From positions 682,001 through 746,000 of the forward strand of contig NZ_JAGTXB010000001.1 of assembly GCF_018224885.1 (NCBI RefSeq): a stretch of DNA of 64,000 nt, read 5' to 3'. Below the pieces are notes generated by a model that saw only the letters and a program-made list of their open reading frames with translations, was not told the origin of the DNA and did no database searches. Of the stretch, positions 17,937-26,374 are shown piece by piece. A program made the translations under genes and the position numbers. Each line of letters starts with the position of its first letter. Within the stretch, counting starts at the first letter, position 1. The stretch comes from Chitinophaga hostae. Lineage in GTDB: Bacteria; Bacteroidota; Bacteroidia; Chitinophagales; Chitinophagaceae.

Positions 17937-18837
17937 GAAACGTGAAAATATCGGGATTGTTTCCTTACCGGAATACGCACATGTTGACACCGGCTTTGTG
18001 GTATCAGGCCTGTGTGAATTAGGGAACAGCTTTTTTAACCAGATCGGTGTGCCGCACCGGCACGACTTCTACACCATTTACTGGATAAAGAAGGGGAAGC
18101 TGTTACATACTATTGATGCGGTAACGCATGAGGTAAAAAAGAATACACTTTTTTTTGTAGCTCCCGGGCAGGTGCATAACCTGCAGGCCACTGATAAGAT
18201 TGAGGGGTATATGATCGCCTTCCGCGATGCTTTTATGTGTTTAAAAGATCAAAGCCAGGTTTCAGGGATCAACTCCGGCTTGTTTTTTAACAGCCAGTTT
18301 AGCAGCGTAATACACCTGAACGACGAGCAGGAAAAAGACATTGAGGCCGTGGTACGTCTCATGATGAAGGAATTAACCATGCAGGAACCCGAATACGACA
18401 TGGCGCTGCATGGTTTGCTGCGTTATTTCCTGGTGCTGGCATCACGTATTAAGGGAGAAAACGTGGGCATTTCCCCCGAGCAACATGCGGCCCACAATAG
18501 TTCCATCTTCCTGAAATTTAAAAACCTGATAGAAGAAAAATATCACGCATTAAAAACGGTTTCTGATTACGCAGGGCTGTTACACATAAAACCCGTGCTG
18601 CTCAATGAAATCAGCAAACAATTATCCGGCATCACTGCCGGAGAGCATATCCGTAACAGGGTGATCCTGGAAGCGCAACGCTACCTGTACAATACAGATC
18701 TTACGGCTAAAGAAATTGCCTATAAGTTAGGCTTCGACGATCCTCACTATTTTAGCCGCTTTTTTAAGAAATATACTAACCAGAGTCCCTCTGAATTTAA
18801 GGAGGCTTCCCGCTCTTCTGCCACCCCTTTTGCCTGA
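17929..18837 (+). CDS. AraC-family transcriptional regulator
   Basis: 302 aa. Residues about 30-110 form a cupin-type ligand-sensing domain (PHRHDFYTIYWIKKGKLLHT, then LFFVAPGQVHNL), and 200-295 form the double helix-turn-helix AraC domain with the typical DLTAKEIAYKLGFDDPHYF and FFKKYTNQSPSEFK. It overlaps scpA by 8 bp. It stands directly before the pirin-YceI-nitroreductase-OsmC-pirin series, so it is a natural candidate regulator of those genes, but no shared operator was identified. Confidence 0.9.
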   Translation: MAEKRENIGIVSLPEYAHVDTGFVVSGLCELGNSFFNQIGVPHRHDFYTIYWIKKGKLLHTIDAVTHEVKKNTLFFVAPGQVHNLQATDKIEGYMIAFRDAFMCLKDQSQVSGINSGLFFNSQFSSVIHLNDEQEKDIEAVVRLMMKELTMQEPEYDMALHGLLRYFLVLASRIKGENVGISPEQHAAHNSSIFLKFKNLIEEKYHALKTVSDYAGLLHIKPVLLNEISKQLSGITAGEHIRNRVILEAQRYLYNTDLTAKEIAYKLGFDDPHYFSRFFKKYTNQSPSEFKEASRSSATPFA

Positions 18838-18888
18838 TTTTGCCGGAATTTTTAAAAAAGTCCATCACTAGCAGTGTTTAATCCATTC

Positions 18889-18916
18889 TTGAAAGGTGTT
18901 GTAACATGTATTTTTG
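18889..18916 (+). promoter_or_regulatory. Candidate promoter of the first pirin gene
   Basis: TATTTTTG at 18909-18916 matches the minus-7 consensus; TTG at 18889-18891 could serve as the minus-33 with a 17-bp spacer. A strong Shine-Dalgarno (GGAGG, about 18927) precedes the ATG at 18940, which is unusual for this phylum. Confidence 0.5.
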
Positions 18917-18939
18917 TGTTGTCTTAGGAGGCAAATAAT

Positions 18940-19812
18940 ATGAACACAAAAAAACAAGTAAGTCAGATAGTAATAGCCGCCGCACCACATATGGTAGGTG
19001 ATGGTTTCAGGGTACAAAGTACCTTACCGGGAGGCACCCGTTCTGAAAATAATGTGATCAGTCCTTTTATTATGATGGACTATGCCGCTCCCAATTATAT
19101 ACCACCCAGTCCAAGACCCCGTGGTGTGGGCGAACATCCGCACAAAGGCTTTGAAACAGTTACCATCGTGTACCAGGGCGAACTGGAGCATCGGGATTCC
19201 ACCGGTAGTCATGGCTACCTGTTTCCTGGCGATGTACAATGGATGACTGCTGCAGGCGGAATTTTACACGAAGAAAAATATAGCGAAGCATTTACAAAAA
19301 CAGGTGGTAAGGCAGAATTTGCCCAGTTGTGGGTAAATCTTCCGAAAGCATTTAAGAACAATCCACCGGCATATCAAAACCTCACCAAAGCAGATATTCC
19401 TGTAATAAAAGTTGGCGCCGAAGGTTATGTACGGGTAATTGCCGGGGAGTATGCGGGCGTTAAGGGCGCTGCCACTACGTTTTCTCCTGTAAATGTACTG
19501 GATGTACATCTGAAGAAAGATGACAGCATCACGTTGCAGATACCCGAGTACTTTAATGCCGCGGCCGTAGTATTCCAGGGAGAAGTTGATATCAATGGTC
19601 AGTCTGTAAAAGCAGTAGAAACGGCTTTGTTTGAAAAGAATGGAACTGAAGTAACTATTACAGCTTTGAAAGACACCGCGATGATTGTACTGAGCGGGGA
19701 GCCAATAGATGAACCCATCTTCGCGTATGGTCCTTTTGTGATGAATACGGAAGAAGATATCAGAACCGCCATCAACGACTACAATGCCGGTAAATGGGGA
19801 CAATTGCGTTAA
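18940..19812 (+). CDS. Pirin family protein (bicupin), first copy
   Basis: 290 aa with the pirin N-terminal cupin: SPFIMMDYAAPNY, then the metal-site region GVGEHPHKGFETVTIVYQGE, HRDSTGSHG and GDVQWMTAAGGILHEE, followed by the pirin C-terminal cupin (about 185-285). The His and Glu metal ligands of the N-cupin are conserved. Some pirins are quercetin dioxygenases or redox sensors. It has a strong Shine-Dalgarno and its own promoter and is followed 33 bp later by the YceI gene, suggesting co-transcription. Exact substrate unknown. Confidence 0.9.
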   Translation: MNTKKQVSQIVIAAAPHMVGDGFRVQSTLPGGTRSENNVISPFIMMDYAAPNYIPPSPRPRGVGEHPHKGFETVTIVYQGELEHRDSTGSHGYLFPGDVQWMTAAGGILHEEKYSEAFTKTGGKAEFAQLWVNLPKAFKNNPPAYQNLTKADIPVIKVGAEGYVRVIAGEYAGVKGAATTFSPVNVLDVHLKKDDSITLQIPEYFNAAAVVFQGEVDINGQSVKAVETALFEKNGTEVTITALKDTAMIVLSGEPIDEPIFAYGPFVMNTEEDIRTAINDYNAGKWGQLR

Positions 19813-19845
19813 TCAATATTAAATAATACTAAAACAAAAAACTAT

Positions 19846-20373
19846 ATGACAACCTGGAAAATTGATCCTTCACACAGTGATGTACAATTTAAAATCAAGC
19901 ACCTGATGATTACGACCGTAACCGGTCAGTTTGCAAAATTTGATGGTACCATGCAGACAACCACTGATAGCGATTTCAGTACTGCTAATATCTCTTTCGA
20001 AGCAGACATCAACAGTATTTCCACACAGAATGCGCAACGTGATCAGCACTTGCTGGCTGCAGATTTCTTTGAAGCAGAAAAATATCCGAAGCTCACATTC
20101 GTGTCTAAAGAAGTTAAGAAAATAGACGCAGAGAACTATAAGCTGGTAGGTGATTTGACCATCCGTGATAATACCCGTCCGGTAGAACTGAATGTTGAAT
20201 TTGGCGGTGAGGTGGTAGATCCATATGGCCAGACCAAAGCTGGATTTGAATTGAGCGGTAAAATAAACCGTAAGGATTTTGGTCTTACATTCCATGCCAC
20301 TACTGAAACCGGTGGGTTATTACTGAGCGACGAAGTGAAGTTGTTGGCGAGTGTACAAATGGTTAAGCAATAA
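19846..20373 (+). CDS. YceI family protein
   Basis: A 175-aa lipocalin-like beta-barrel that binds polyisoprenoid lipids in characterised members. Hallmarks: TWKIDPSHSDVQFKIKHLMI at the N-terminus, the RDQHLLAADFFEAEKYPKLT block near residue 65, and the SGKINRKDFGLTF motif near 138. No signal peptide is seen, so this copy appears cytoplasmic, unlike E. coli YceI. It follows the pirin by 33 bp. Such YceI genes often accompany pirin and OsmC genes in stress-responsive groups. Confidence 0.93.
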   Translation: MTTWKIDPSHSDVQFKIKHLMITTVTGQFAKFDGTMQTTTDSDFSTANISFEADINSISTQNAQRDQHLLAADFFEAEKYPKLTFVSKEVKKIDAENYKLVGDLTIRDNTRPVELNVEFGGEVVDPYGQTKAGFELSGKINRKDFGLTFHATTETGGLLLSDEVKLLASVQMVKQ

Positions 20374-20469
20374 ATTTTTCTGAGTGATTATCCGGGTATG
20401 TTGCTTATATACGGCCCTGTATCCCTGGCAGTATATCCGGATAATAACATAACAATAATATTGAGGAAG

Positions 20470-21099
20470 ATGGATATTCTGAATAAGCTGGAATGGCGTT
20501 ATGCTGTGAAGAAGTTTGATCCGGCGAAGAAATTAAGCACCCCACAACTGGAGAAACTGGTGGCCGCAACGAGATTGTCGGCTTCTTCCTATGGCTTACA
20601 GCCATATAAGATCCTGGTGGTAGAGAACCCTGCGGTACGCGAGCAACTGAAAGCCGCATCCAATAACCAGGCACAGGTAACAGATGCTTCACAACTGATT
20701 GTTTTTGCGAGATATACAGATCTGAATGAAGCTCACGTAGATGACTACACGAATAATATAGCGGAAACGCGCAATATAGCACCGGAGCAGCTGGCAGGTT
20801 TTGCCGGTATGATGAAGGGGACAGTAAACAGGTTAGGCACAGAAGGAACGGCCATATGGGCTTCCAAACAGGCTTACCTGCCACTGGGTACCCTGCTTAC
20901 CGCAGCCGCGGTTGAAAGCGTAGATGCCTGCCCGATGGAAGGCTTTGACGTTGCCGCATACGATAGGATTTTAGGACTTAAAGACAAGGGACTTACTACT
21001 GTAGTAATTGCCGGAGTAGGATTCAGAGCGGAGGATGATGCGATGCAACATGCTAAGAAAGTACGTAAGCCAATAGCAGAATTGGTAGAAACGATATAG
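20470..21099 (+). CDS. NAD(P)H-dependent nitroreductase (NfsB-like flavoprotein)
   Basis: 209 aa, FMN-dependent nitroreductase family, reducing nitro compounds, quinones or similar electrophiles. The start ILNKLEWRYAVKKFDPAKKL has the typical RYxVKxFD FMN-binding signature; ASSYGLQPYKILVV, ASKQAYLPLGTLLTAAA and CPMEGFDVAAYDRIL match the core and dimer regions. The ATG at 20470 agrees with the family N-terminus; an in-frame ATG at 20398 would add 24 unrelated residues. It ends 23 bp before a strong terminator. Confidence 0.92.
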   Translation: MDILNKLEWRYAVKKFDPAKKLSTPQLEKLVAATRLSASSYGLQPYKILVVENPAVREQLKAASNNQAQVTDASQLIVFARYTDLNEAHVDDYTNNIAETRNIAPEQLAGFAGMMKGTVNRLGTEGTAIWASKQAYLPLGTLLTAAAVESVDACPMEGFDVAAYDRILGLKDKGLTTVVIAGVGFRAEDDAMQHAKKVRKPIAELVETI

Positions 21100-21122
21100 G
21101 AATCAATTGACAGGAACCATGC

Positions 21123-21155
21123 AGGCCGTATCATACCTATGATACGGCCTTTTTT
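21123..21155 (+). terminator. Intrinsic terminator after the nitroreductase
   Basis: Perfect 12-bp stem (21123-21134 with 21139-21150), 4-nt loop and a T-run. Confidence 0.9.
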
Positions 21156-21261
21156 ATGCCCTGTTTTGAACCGCAGTAAGCTCCGGCGTTTTTTTTCACG
21201 ATTAATTTGTAATTTGGGCCTCCACTCTGATTGTTTCTAACAAGAAAAATAAAAACTAAAC

Positions 21262-21672
21262 ATGAAAAGATTTGCATCTGCCAATTGGCAAGGTACCGGT
21301 AAAGAAGGTAAAGGCACTTTAACTTCCCAGTCAACTGTATTAAACAAGACCCAGTACTCTTTCAGCAGCCGTTTTGAAGATGGCATTGGTACTAACCCTG
21401 AGGAACTGATTGCAGCGGCGCATGCCGGTTGTTTTACCATGAAGCTGAGCTTTGTAATCACTGGCGGAGGTTTTACACCAGGTAACATTGACACCAAATG
21501 CACCATTACTTTAGACAATGGCGCTATTACCAGCAGCCACCTGGAAGTAACTGCCAGCGTAGAAGGCCTGGATGCGGCAAAATTTGCTGAATTTGTAGCA
21601 GATGCGGAAGCAAACTGCCCTGTTAGCAAACTGCTGAACGCTACCATTACTTCAGATGCGAAGTTGGTATAA
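21262..21672 (+). CDS. OsmC family peroxiredoxin-like protein
   Basis: 136 aa. OsmC proteins are thiol peroxidases for organic hydroperoxides. Both redox cysteines are visible: the first in [16 protein letters not shown] near residue 57 and the second in [15 protein letters not shown] near residue 120, with the spacing expected of the family. The N-terminal strand [20 protein letters not shown] is typical. It is a single gene followed by a very long inverted repeat, and sits between two pirin-bearing units. Confidence 0.93.
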   Translation: MKRFASANWQGTGKEGKGTLTSQSTVLNKTQYSFSSRFEDGIGTNPEELIAAAHAGCFTMKLSFVITGGGFTPGNIDTKCTITLDNGAITSSHLEVTASVEGLDAAKFAEFVADAEANCPVSKLLNATITSDAKLV

Positions 21673-21677
21673 CAAAT

Positions 21678-21797
21678 AAGCAGAAGGCTTAAAGCAGAAA
21701 GCAAAAGCGATTGTAGCAAATGAACTAATCGGATATAGTATTCCGCATTAATCATTCACTACAATCGCTTTTGCTTTCTGCTTTAAGCCTTCTGCTT
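21678..21797. repeat. 39-bp perfect long inverted repeat after osmC-like gene
   Basis: Arms 21678-21716 and 21759-21797 are perfectly complementary over 39 bp, with a 42-nt partly self-pairing centre. The arm contains near-duplicated words (GCAGAAGGCTTAAAGCAGAA). The distal arm ends in a T-run, so it could terminate the OsmC transcript, but it is much longer than terminators need. Confidence 0.85.
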
Positions 21798-21885
21798 TTT
21801 GTCCATGTTTTTCAACGGATGATCCATTCCCCGGGCGGGCGTTTATAGCGATATTTGTGTGGTATTAAATAAAGGAGATTTAGTT

Positions 21886-22593
21886 ATGAAAAAAGTTATT
21901 CATCGTGCAGATACCAGGGGATATGCTAATCATGGCTGGCTGAAAAGTCATCATACATTTAGTTTTGCAAATTATTATGATCCTGAGAGGATTCACTTCG
22001 GCGCATTGCGCGTGCTGAATGACGATGCGGTAAAAGGCGGAATGGGCTTTGGTGCACACCCGCATGATAATATGGAGATTGTATCTATTGTTTTGGATGG
22101 CGCGCTTGAGCACAGGGATAACACCGGTAAGCAGGAAGTGATCCGTAAAAATGATGTACAGATCATGAGTGCTGGAACAGGTGTGGTGCATTCCGAATTC
22201 AATGCCTCTAAAACAGCGGATGTTAGCTTTCTGCAAATTTGGGTAATACCCGCAGAAAGAGATGTAACACCCCGGTATGATCAGAGAACATTTGATCCGG
22301 CAGCCCGTGAAAATGCTTTGCAGGTGGTGATTTCACCGGAGAAAAATATGGATGCGCTTTGGTTGAACCAGGAAGCCTGGTTTTCATTAGGTAAGTTTGA
22401 TGCCGGTAGAACATTGGATATTACACCTAAGACGGCAGGTTCAGGCAGTTATCTTTTCTTACTAAGCGGAGAGCTGAAAGTTGATGGGGAGGTTTTAGAA
22501 ACCCGTGATGCAATTGGCTTATCCGAGTATGATCAGGCGCATATTGAAGTTATTAAACCGGCAGAGTTTTTGTTGATAGATGTACCAATGTAG
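21886..22593 (+). CDS. Pirin family protein (YhaK-like), second copy
   Basis: 235-aa bicupin. The N-cupin has the metal-binding pattern FGAHPHDNMEIVSIVLDGAL, EHRDNTG and MSAGTGVVHSEFNAS, and the start KKVIHRADTRGYANHGWLKS is typical of the YhhW/YhaK group. The ATG at 21886 is chosen because a good Shine-Dalgarno (AAAGGAGA, 21871-21878) lies just before it; a GTG at 21859 would add nine residues. It differs clearly from the first pirin at 18940, so it is not a recent duplication. Confidence 0.92.
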   Translation: MKKVIHRADTRGYANHGWLKSHHTFSFANYYDPERIHFGALRVLNDDAVKGGMGFGAHPHDNMEIVSIVLDGALEHRDNTGKQEVIRKNDVQIMSAGTGVVHSEFNASKTADVSFLQIWVIPAERDVTPRYDQRTFDPAARENALQVVISPEKNMDALWLNQEAWFSLGKFDAGRTLDITPKTAGSGSYLFLLSGELKVDGEVLETRDAIGLSEYDQAHIEVIKPAEFLLIDVPM

Positions 22594-22633
22594 TATCAAT
22601 CATACACATCATTTATACACTAACCCATTACAT

Positions 22634-22668
22634 AAAAAAGATCGGCTGGTAAGGCTGGTCTTTTTTTT
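22634..22668 (+). terminator. Terminator after second pirin
   Basis: A-run, stem with G-U pairs (GATCGGCT with AGGCTGGTC), small loop and an 8-T tract. Confidence 0.8.
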
Positions 22669-22732
22669 ATATTTTTATCGGTGTGGGCATTAAATTATTT
22701 CATTATTAAACAGCCACTACGGAGGAATCAGG

Positions 22733-23458
22733 ATGTTATTAGCTACAGATCTGGACGGTACTTTTTTAGGAGGTACGCCACAGGATAAAGAAGAATTATA
22801 CCAGCTGTTACGTGATAATAAAAACATACAACTGGTGTTTGTAACAGGAAGAGGTATACGAAGCGTATTGCAGTTATTGGAAGATACCGCACTGCCAAGG
22901 CCTGAGTATATTATTTGTGACGTAGGCGCCACTGTTACCCATTTGCCTACCCTTTCTGCTGTAGAACCAGTGCAGTCAAACATTGCGGCCAGGTGGCCGG
23001 GAGAAAACGTGCGTGAAACCATGAAAAAGATAAGGGGGTTATTACACCAGGAAGCACATCAGCAATATCGCTGTTCTTATTTTTATGATGAAGGTACGGA
23101 TATCGATGGCGCCCGGTTGGCAGCCACTTCTTTGCAATGTGACCTGATGTTATCTGCAGGAAAATATCTTGATATTTTGCCTGCAGGTGTGAATAAAGGA
23201 TACACATTGCAACAATTGTTGGAAGTATTGGCTTTGCCACATCAAAAAGTATTGGTTGCAGGTGATTCCATGAATGATTATTCTATGTATGAAACCGGTT
23301 TTAAAGGTGTAGTAGTTGGTAATTCGGAGCCCGAATTAGTAAGCCGCACTGCTGACATGGCCCATGTATTACAGGCACAGCGGGTGGGCGCCGGTGGGAT
23401 ACTGGAAGCGATGGCATTTTTCCCGGAGTTTGGACCATACCTGCAAAAAGAAGGTTAA
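22733..23458 (+). CDS. HAD-superfamily hydrolase, Cof/sucrose-phosphatase-like
   Basis: 241 aa. All HAD motifs are present: I, LLATDLDGTFLG (nucleophile Asp at residue 6); II, FVTGRG near 44; III, VNKGYTLQQLL near 157; IV, VAGDSMNDYSMYE near 182. The C2-type cap lies between II and III. This arrangement matches phosphosugar phosphatases of the Cof and sucrose-6-phosphate phosphatase type. Unlike the HAD half of the GT81 fusion at 5200, this one has an intact catalytic site. The substrate is unknown; no sugar-phosphate synthase is adjacent. Confidence 0.87.
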   Translation: MLLATDLDGTFLGGTPQDKEELYQLLRDNKNIQLVFVTGRGIRSVLQLLEDTALPRPEYIICDVGATVTHLPTLSAVEPVQSNIAARWPGENVRETMKKIRGLLHQEAHQQYRCSYFYDEGTDIDGARLAATSLQCDLMLSAGKYLDILPAGVNKGYTLQQLLEVLALPHQKVLVAGDSMNDYSMYETGFKGVVVGNSEPELVSRTADMAHVLQAQRVGAGGILEAMAFFPEFGPYLQKEG

Positions 23459-23593
23459 ATGTTGCGGGCGGAATAGAAAAAGATTGTACCTTAGAACAGG
23501 TCTTTGCTAGTAATTTAAAGTGGATATTGACAATAGCGTTTGGTATGATGAATAGCTTTTTAATCATCATTTAAATTGATAAATCAATACACC

Positions 23594-23971
23594 ATGGAAA
23601 TGACAACTCCTACCGAAGAGCTGCACCAGCAGCTTAATTCCTGGAAAGAAGAAGTAAACGATGTAAGAAATGAAGTGAAGATGATGCGGGAACGATTGGA
23701 ACAAATCGCTCTCAGCGAAGCCTCCAGGGAAGTAATGACAAAAGTGGAACAACTTGAAAACCGGTTACTACGCCAACGGGAAGTCGCAGATGAGATGTTT
23801 CATGACATCAAGCAATGCGCGAAAAAAAATTCAGACACACCCGTAACAGTGATCCATGATGACCGCCCAATTGATGATTTTGCTACCATGCAGCACCGTA
23901 TGGAAATATTCCGGAAACTATATGTGGCGTTAAAAGAAGATTTTAATCGCTTTATACCCTGTGAGGTATAG
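23594..23971 (+). CDS. Small coiled-coil protein of unknown function
   Basis: 125 aa, highly charged and predicted helical from the heptad pattern (about residues 5-75: EELHQQLNSWKEEVNDVRNE and on), with no signal peptide or membrane segment. The ATG at 23594 is preferred to a TTG at 23576. It abuts, tail to tail, the PAS-domain gene ending at 23974. I do not recognise the family. Confidence 0.7.
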   Translation: MEMTTPTEELHQQLNSWKEEVNDVRNEVKMMRERLEQIALSEASREVMTKVEQLENRLLRQREVADEMFHDIKQCAKKNSDTPVTVIHDDRPIDDFATMQHRMEIFRKLYVALKEDFNRFIPCEV

Positions 23972-23973
23972 TA

Positions 23974-25122
23974 TTACCCGAGCTTTTTTACTTTATGTTC
24001 TATTTTATGGATGATGTCATCCAGCTGTTGTGTGGATTCATGTAACCATTCCATGAGTTGAGAATTGAGATGCATATCCTGGTTGCTTTTATCAAACAGC
24101 CCGGTAATACTTAGTATCGACACCACAGGCCGGCGTATTTCGTGGGAGTTGATCCAGGCAATTTCCTTTAACGTTTTATTCTGTTCTTCCAGTTGTCTGG
24201 CTTGTTTTACATGTTTGTCGATATCCTGTATCATCCCAATCATGCGGAACGGTACATTATCTTCATAAATGATACAGGCGCGGTCTACCACATGTTTATA
24301 GCTTCCGTTGGCACATCGAAAACGATATTCTTCTGACCAGTAATTTGAGCCGGTGGCGATTACTGTTTCCAGCGAAATCATTATCCTGGCATGATCTGCC
24401 GGGTGTATGTTTTGTTGCCACCATTGTACGAGATCAGTATCATTCTGATCGTGGTAGAGGAACAGATCGGATAGTCCGCGGTTCCAGGTTACGGTATTGG
24501 TGACCAGGTTTTTATCATACACCGCATCGTTGGTGGCCTGTGCCAATAGTTCGTAGCGAATACCTAATTCCCGGGCTTCCCTGCTGGCTCTCATTTCTGC
24601 GTCTACGTCTTTGGCCATAATAAAACGTGCATTTTTTCCGAAATACATGGCAGGCAGTGAATAGATCTCTACGAAAAAATTGGTGCCGTCTTTTTTCCGA
24701 TGCCGCCATATGCCTCTGTAGTCGGTGCCGTTACAGCGCTCTGCAGCATTTTCAATAAACAGTGGTACATCTTCCGGATTGCGTATATCCCTTAACGTTA
24801 GTTCCATGAATTCTTTTCTGGTATAGCCGTATTTTTGAATGGCGGCATTGTTTACGGACAAAAAGCGCAGGGTGGCTTTTTCGTAGACCCACATCGGGAT
24901 GGGATATTCATTAAACAGGTGTTCGAATTGCGGGGAGCGGCGGGCAGGCCAGCCGGAAGCAATCAATAAAAGCGCAAATGCACCGCATAATATTATCAGG
25001 CTGCCGGTAAGCAACAGGTTCTCAGGTCGGGAATCGATTTTAAAAAGGAGATAGCTGTTAATCGAAATGACAACAAACAATGAGCATAAACCAGCCATCT
25101 TTAATGGGGCATTCCGCATCAC
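23974..25122 (-). CDS. Membrane PAS-domain sensor ending in a DHp-like helix, no ATPase domain
   Basis: 382 aa. Two N-terminal membrane helices (about 10-27 and 35-55), then two PAS domains (about 65-185 and 190-310; the FNEYPIPMWVYEKATLRFLS start and the PAC-type EEYRFRCANGSYKHV are typical), then an H-box-like helix (WINSHEIRRPVVSILSITGL, about 325-345) and a second helix to the end. The HEIRRP sequence resembles the phosphoacceptor site of histidine kinases, but no HATPase domain follows and the stop codon is natural. It may be phosphorylated by another kinase or act as a scaffold. The next minus-strand gene, upstream, is the reductase at 25214. Confidence 0.85.
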   Translation of the reverse strand: MMRNAPLKMAGLCSLFVVISINSYLLFKIDSRPENLLLTGSLIILCGAFALLLIASGWPARRSPQFEHLFNEYPIPMWVYEKATLRFLSVNNAAIQKYGYTRKEFMELTLRDIRNPEDVPLFIENAAERCNGTDYRGIWRHRKKDGTNFFVEIYSLPAMYFGKNARFIMAKDVDAEMRASREARELGIRYELLAQATNDAVYDKNLVTNTVTWNRGLSDLFLYHDQNDTDLVQWWQQNIHPADHARIMISLETVIATGSNYWSEEYRFRCANGSYKHVVDRACIIYEDNVPFRMIGMIQDIDKHVKQARQLEEQNKTLKEIAWINSHEIRRPVVSILSITGLFDKSNQDMHLNSQLMEWLHESTQQLDDIIHKIEHKVKKLG

Positions 25123-25213
25123 CTTATTTTAATGAGAATTTACTCAAAATTTTAGCTACGAACAAATTATCTCAGATCAGTATGATTGATAATAATTTTC
25201 ACATTATGACGGG

Positions 25214-26260
25214 TTATAATTCAAGAATTATTTCGTCACTTGCGGGATAGCCTACACAGGTAAGCACCAGTCCTTCGGCCAGTTCTTTGTCGGTCAGTAC
25301 CTCGTTAACCGGCATCCAAACTTTACCACTTACACACTGGGCGGTACAGGAGCCGCATACGCCTCCTTTGCAGCTGTAAGGCAATAATACTTCATTCGCG
25401 AGGGCGTAGCTCAGAATTGTTTGATCGCCGGGAACAGCGAGCTGATATTCCTGGTTGCGGTAGCGGATCAATACTTTTTTAAGATCATGATCCTGGGGAG
25501 GTGGTGTTTTGGCAAGACGGGCATCTGTGTTTACCACAAAATTTTCTTTGTGCAGTTGTGTTTCTGCGAAGCCCATAAAGGTGAGTGTGAGGAGAATGGT
25601 GCGCATATAATCCGGAGGGCCGCAGAGAAAGAACTGTGCATTTGTGGATTGATACCGTAAATGTGTGTTCACCAGTTGTTCCAGTAAAATATTATTCAGT
25701 CTTCTATAGGTATGATAACTATCCGGATCATTACTGAAAAGATAGATTGTTTGCAGTTGTTCCGGATACTGGGTTTGCCAGTGCTGCAGCTGCTCATAAA
25801 AGATGGTTCTTTCGGGGGTGGTATTGCTGTAAATCAGCTTTACATGTGCGGCTGGCTCCTGGGTAAGGATTTGTTTCAGCAGTGAAAATATGGGCGTTAT
25901 ACCGCTCCCTGCAGCGAGGAGGAAAATATCTTTTTCAGCGGTCTCTGTTTTTTCGTAGGTAAAACGTCCGGAGGGTTCCAGGGAGGTAACGATATCGCCT
26001 TTTTTCCAGGTGTGGATCAGGTGCCTGGATATTTCTCCGTTTTCTTTTTCGCGGATGGTTACAGACAAATATGGATCTACGCCGGGTGTGGAGCTGAAGG
26101 AATAGGAGCGACGATATTCTTTGTTATTTAAAGTAATGAGAAAAGTGAGAAATTGTCCTGCGAGGTATTCCAGCGGCTCTGGTGTAATATTCTCCAGTTT
26201 ATAGGTGTAGGTGCCGGGTGTTTCACGTATAATATCCGTTATCCTGAGCTGAAAATACAT
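25214..26260 (-). CDS. FAD/2Fe-2S oxidoreductase (PaaE/HCP-reductase-like)
   Basis: 348 aa with three modules: FAD-binding barrel (RRSYSFSSTPG near residue 54), NAD(P)-binding domain (LAAGSGITPIFSLLKQIL near 115, FLCGPPDYM near 220) and a C-terminal plant-type ferredoxin with the cluster cysteines CKGGVCGSCTAQC near 300 and a fourth in LTCVGYP near 335. It carries electrons from NAD(P)H to a partner oxygenase or hydroxylamine-type reductase. No such partner is next to it. A palindromic repeat lies between it and the upstream dxs. Confidence 0.9.
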   Translation of the reverse strand: MYFQLRITDIIRETPGTYTYKLENITPEPLEYLAGQFLTFLITLNNKEYRRSYSFSSTPGVDPYLSVTIREKENGEISRHLIHTWKKGDIVTSLEPSGRFTYEKTETAEKDIFLLAAGSGITPIFSLLKQILTQEPAAHVKLIYSNTTPERTIFYEQLQHWQTQYPEQLQTIYLFSNDPDSYHTYRRLNNILLEQLVNTHLRYQSTNAQFFLCGPPDYMRTILLTLTFMGFAETQLHKENFVVNTDARLAKTPPPQDHDLKKVLIRYRNQEYQLAVPGDQTILSYALANEVLLPYSCKGGVCGSCTAQCVSGKVWMPVNEVLTDKELAEGLVLTCVGYPASDEIILEL

Positions 26261-26271
26261 GATATAAAGAA

Positions 26272-26369
26272 AATTACGAACTACGAATTAGTAATTACGG
26301 ATTTGCGGGGGAGATTGCGTGTTATTATCTTCTCATAAATCCGTAATTCGTAATTCCTAATTCGTAATT
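26272..26369. repeat. Dispersed palindromic repeat, ATTACGAATTA family, copy B
   Basis: Near-palindrome with 33-bp arms 26272-26304 and 26337-26369. It shares the words ATTACGAATTA and ATTACGGATTTGCGGG with copy A at 9332-9438. It occupies nearly the whole gap between dxs and the oxidoreductase, both on the minus strand. Confidence 0.8.
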
Positions 26370-26374
26370 CCATT

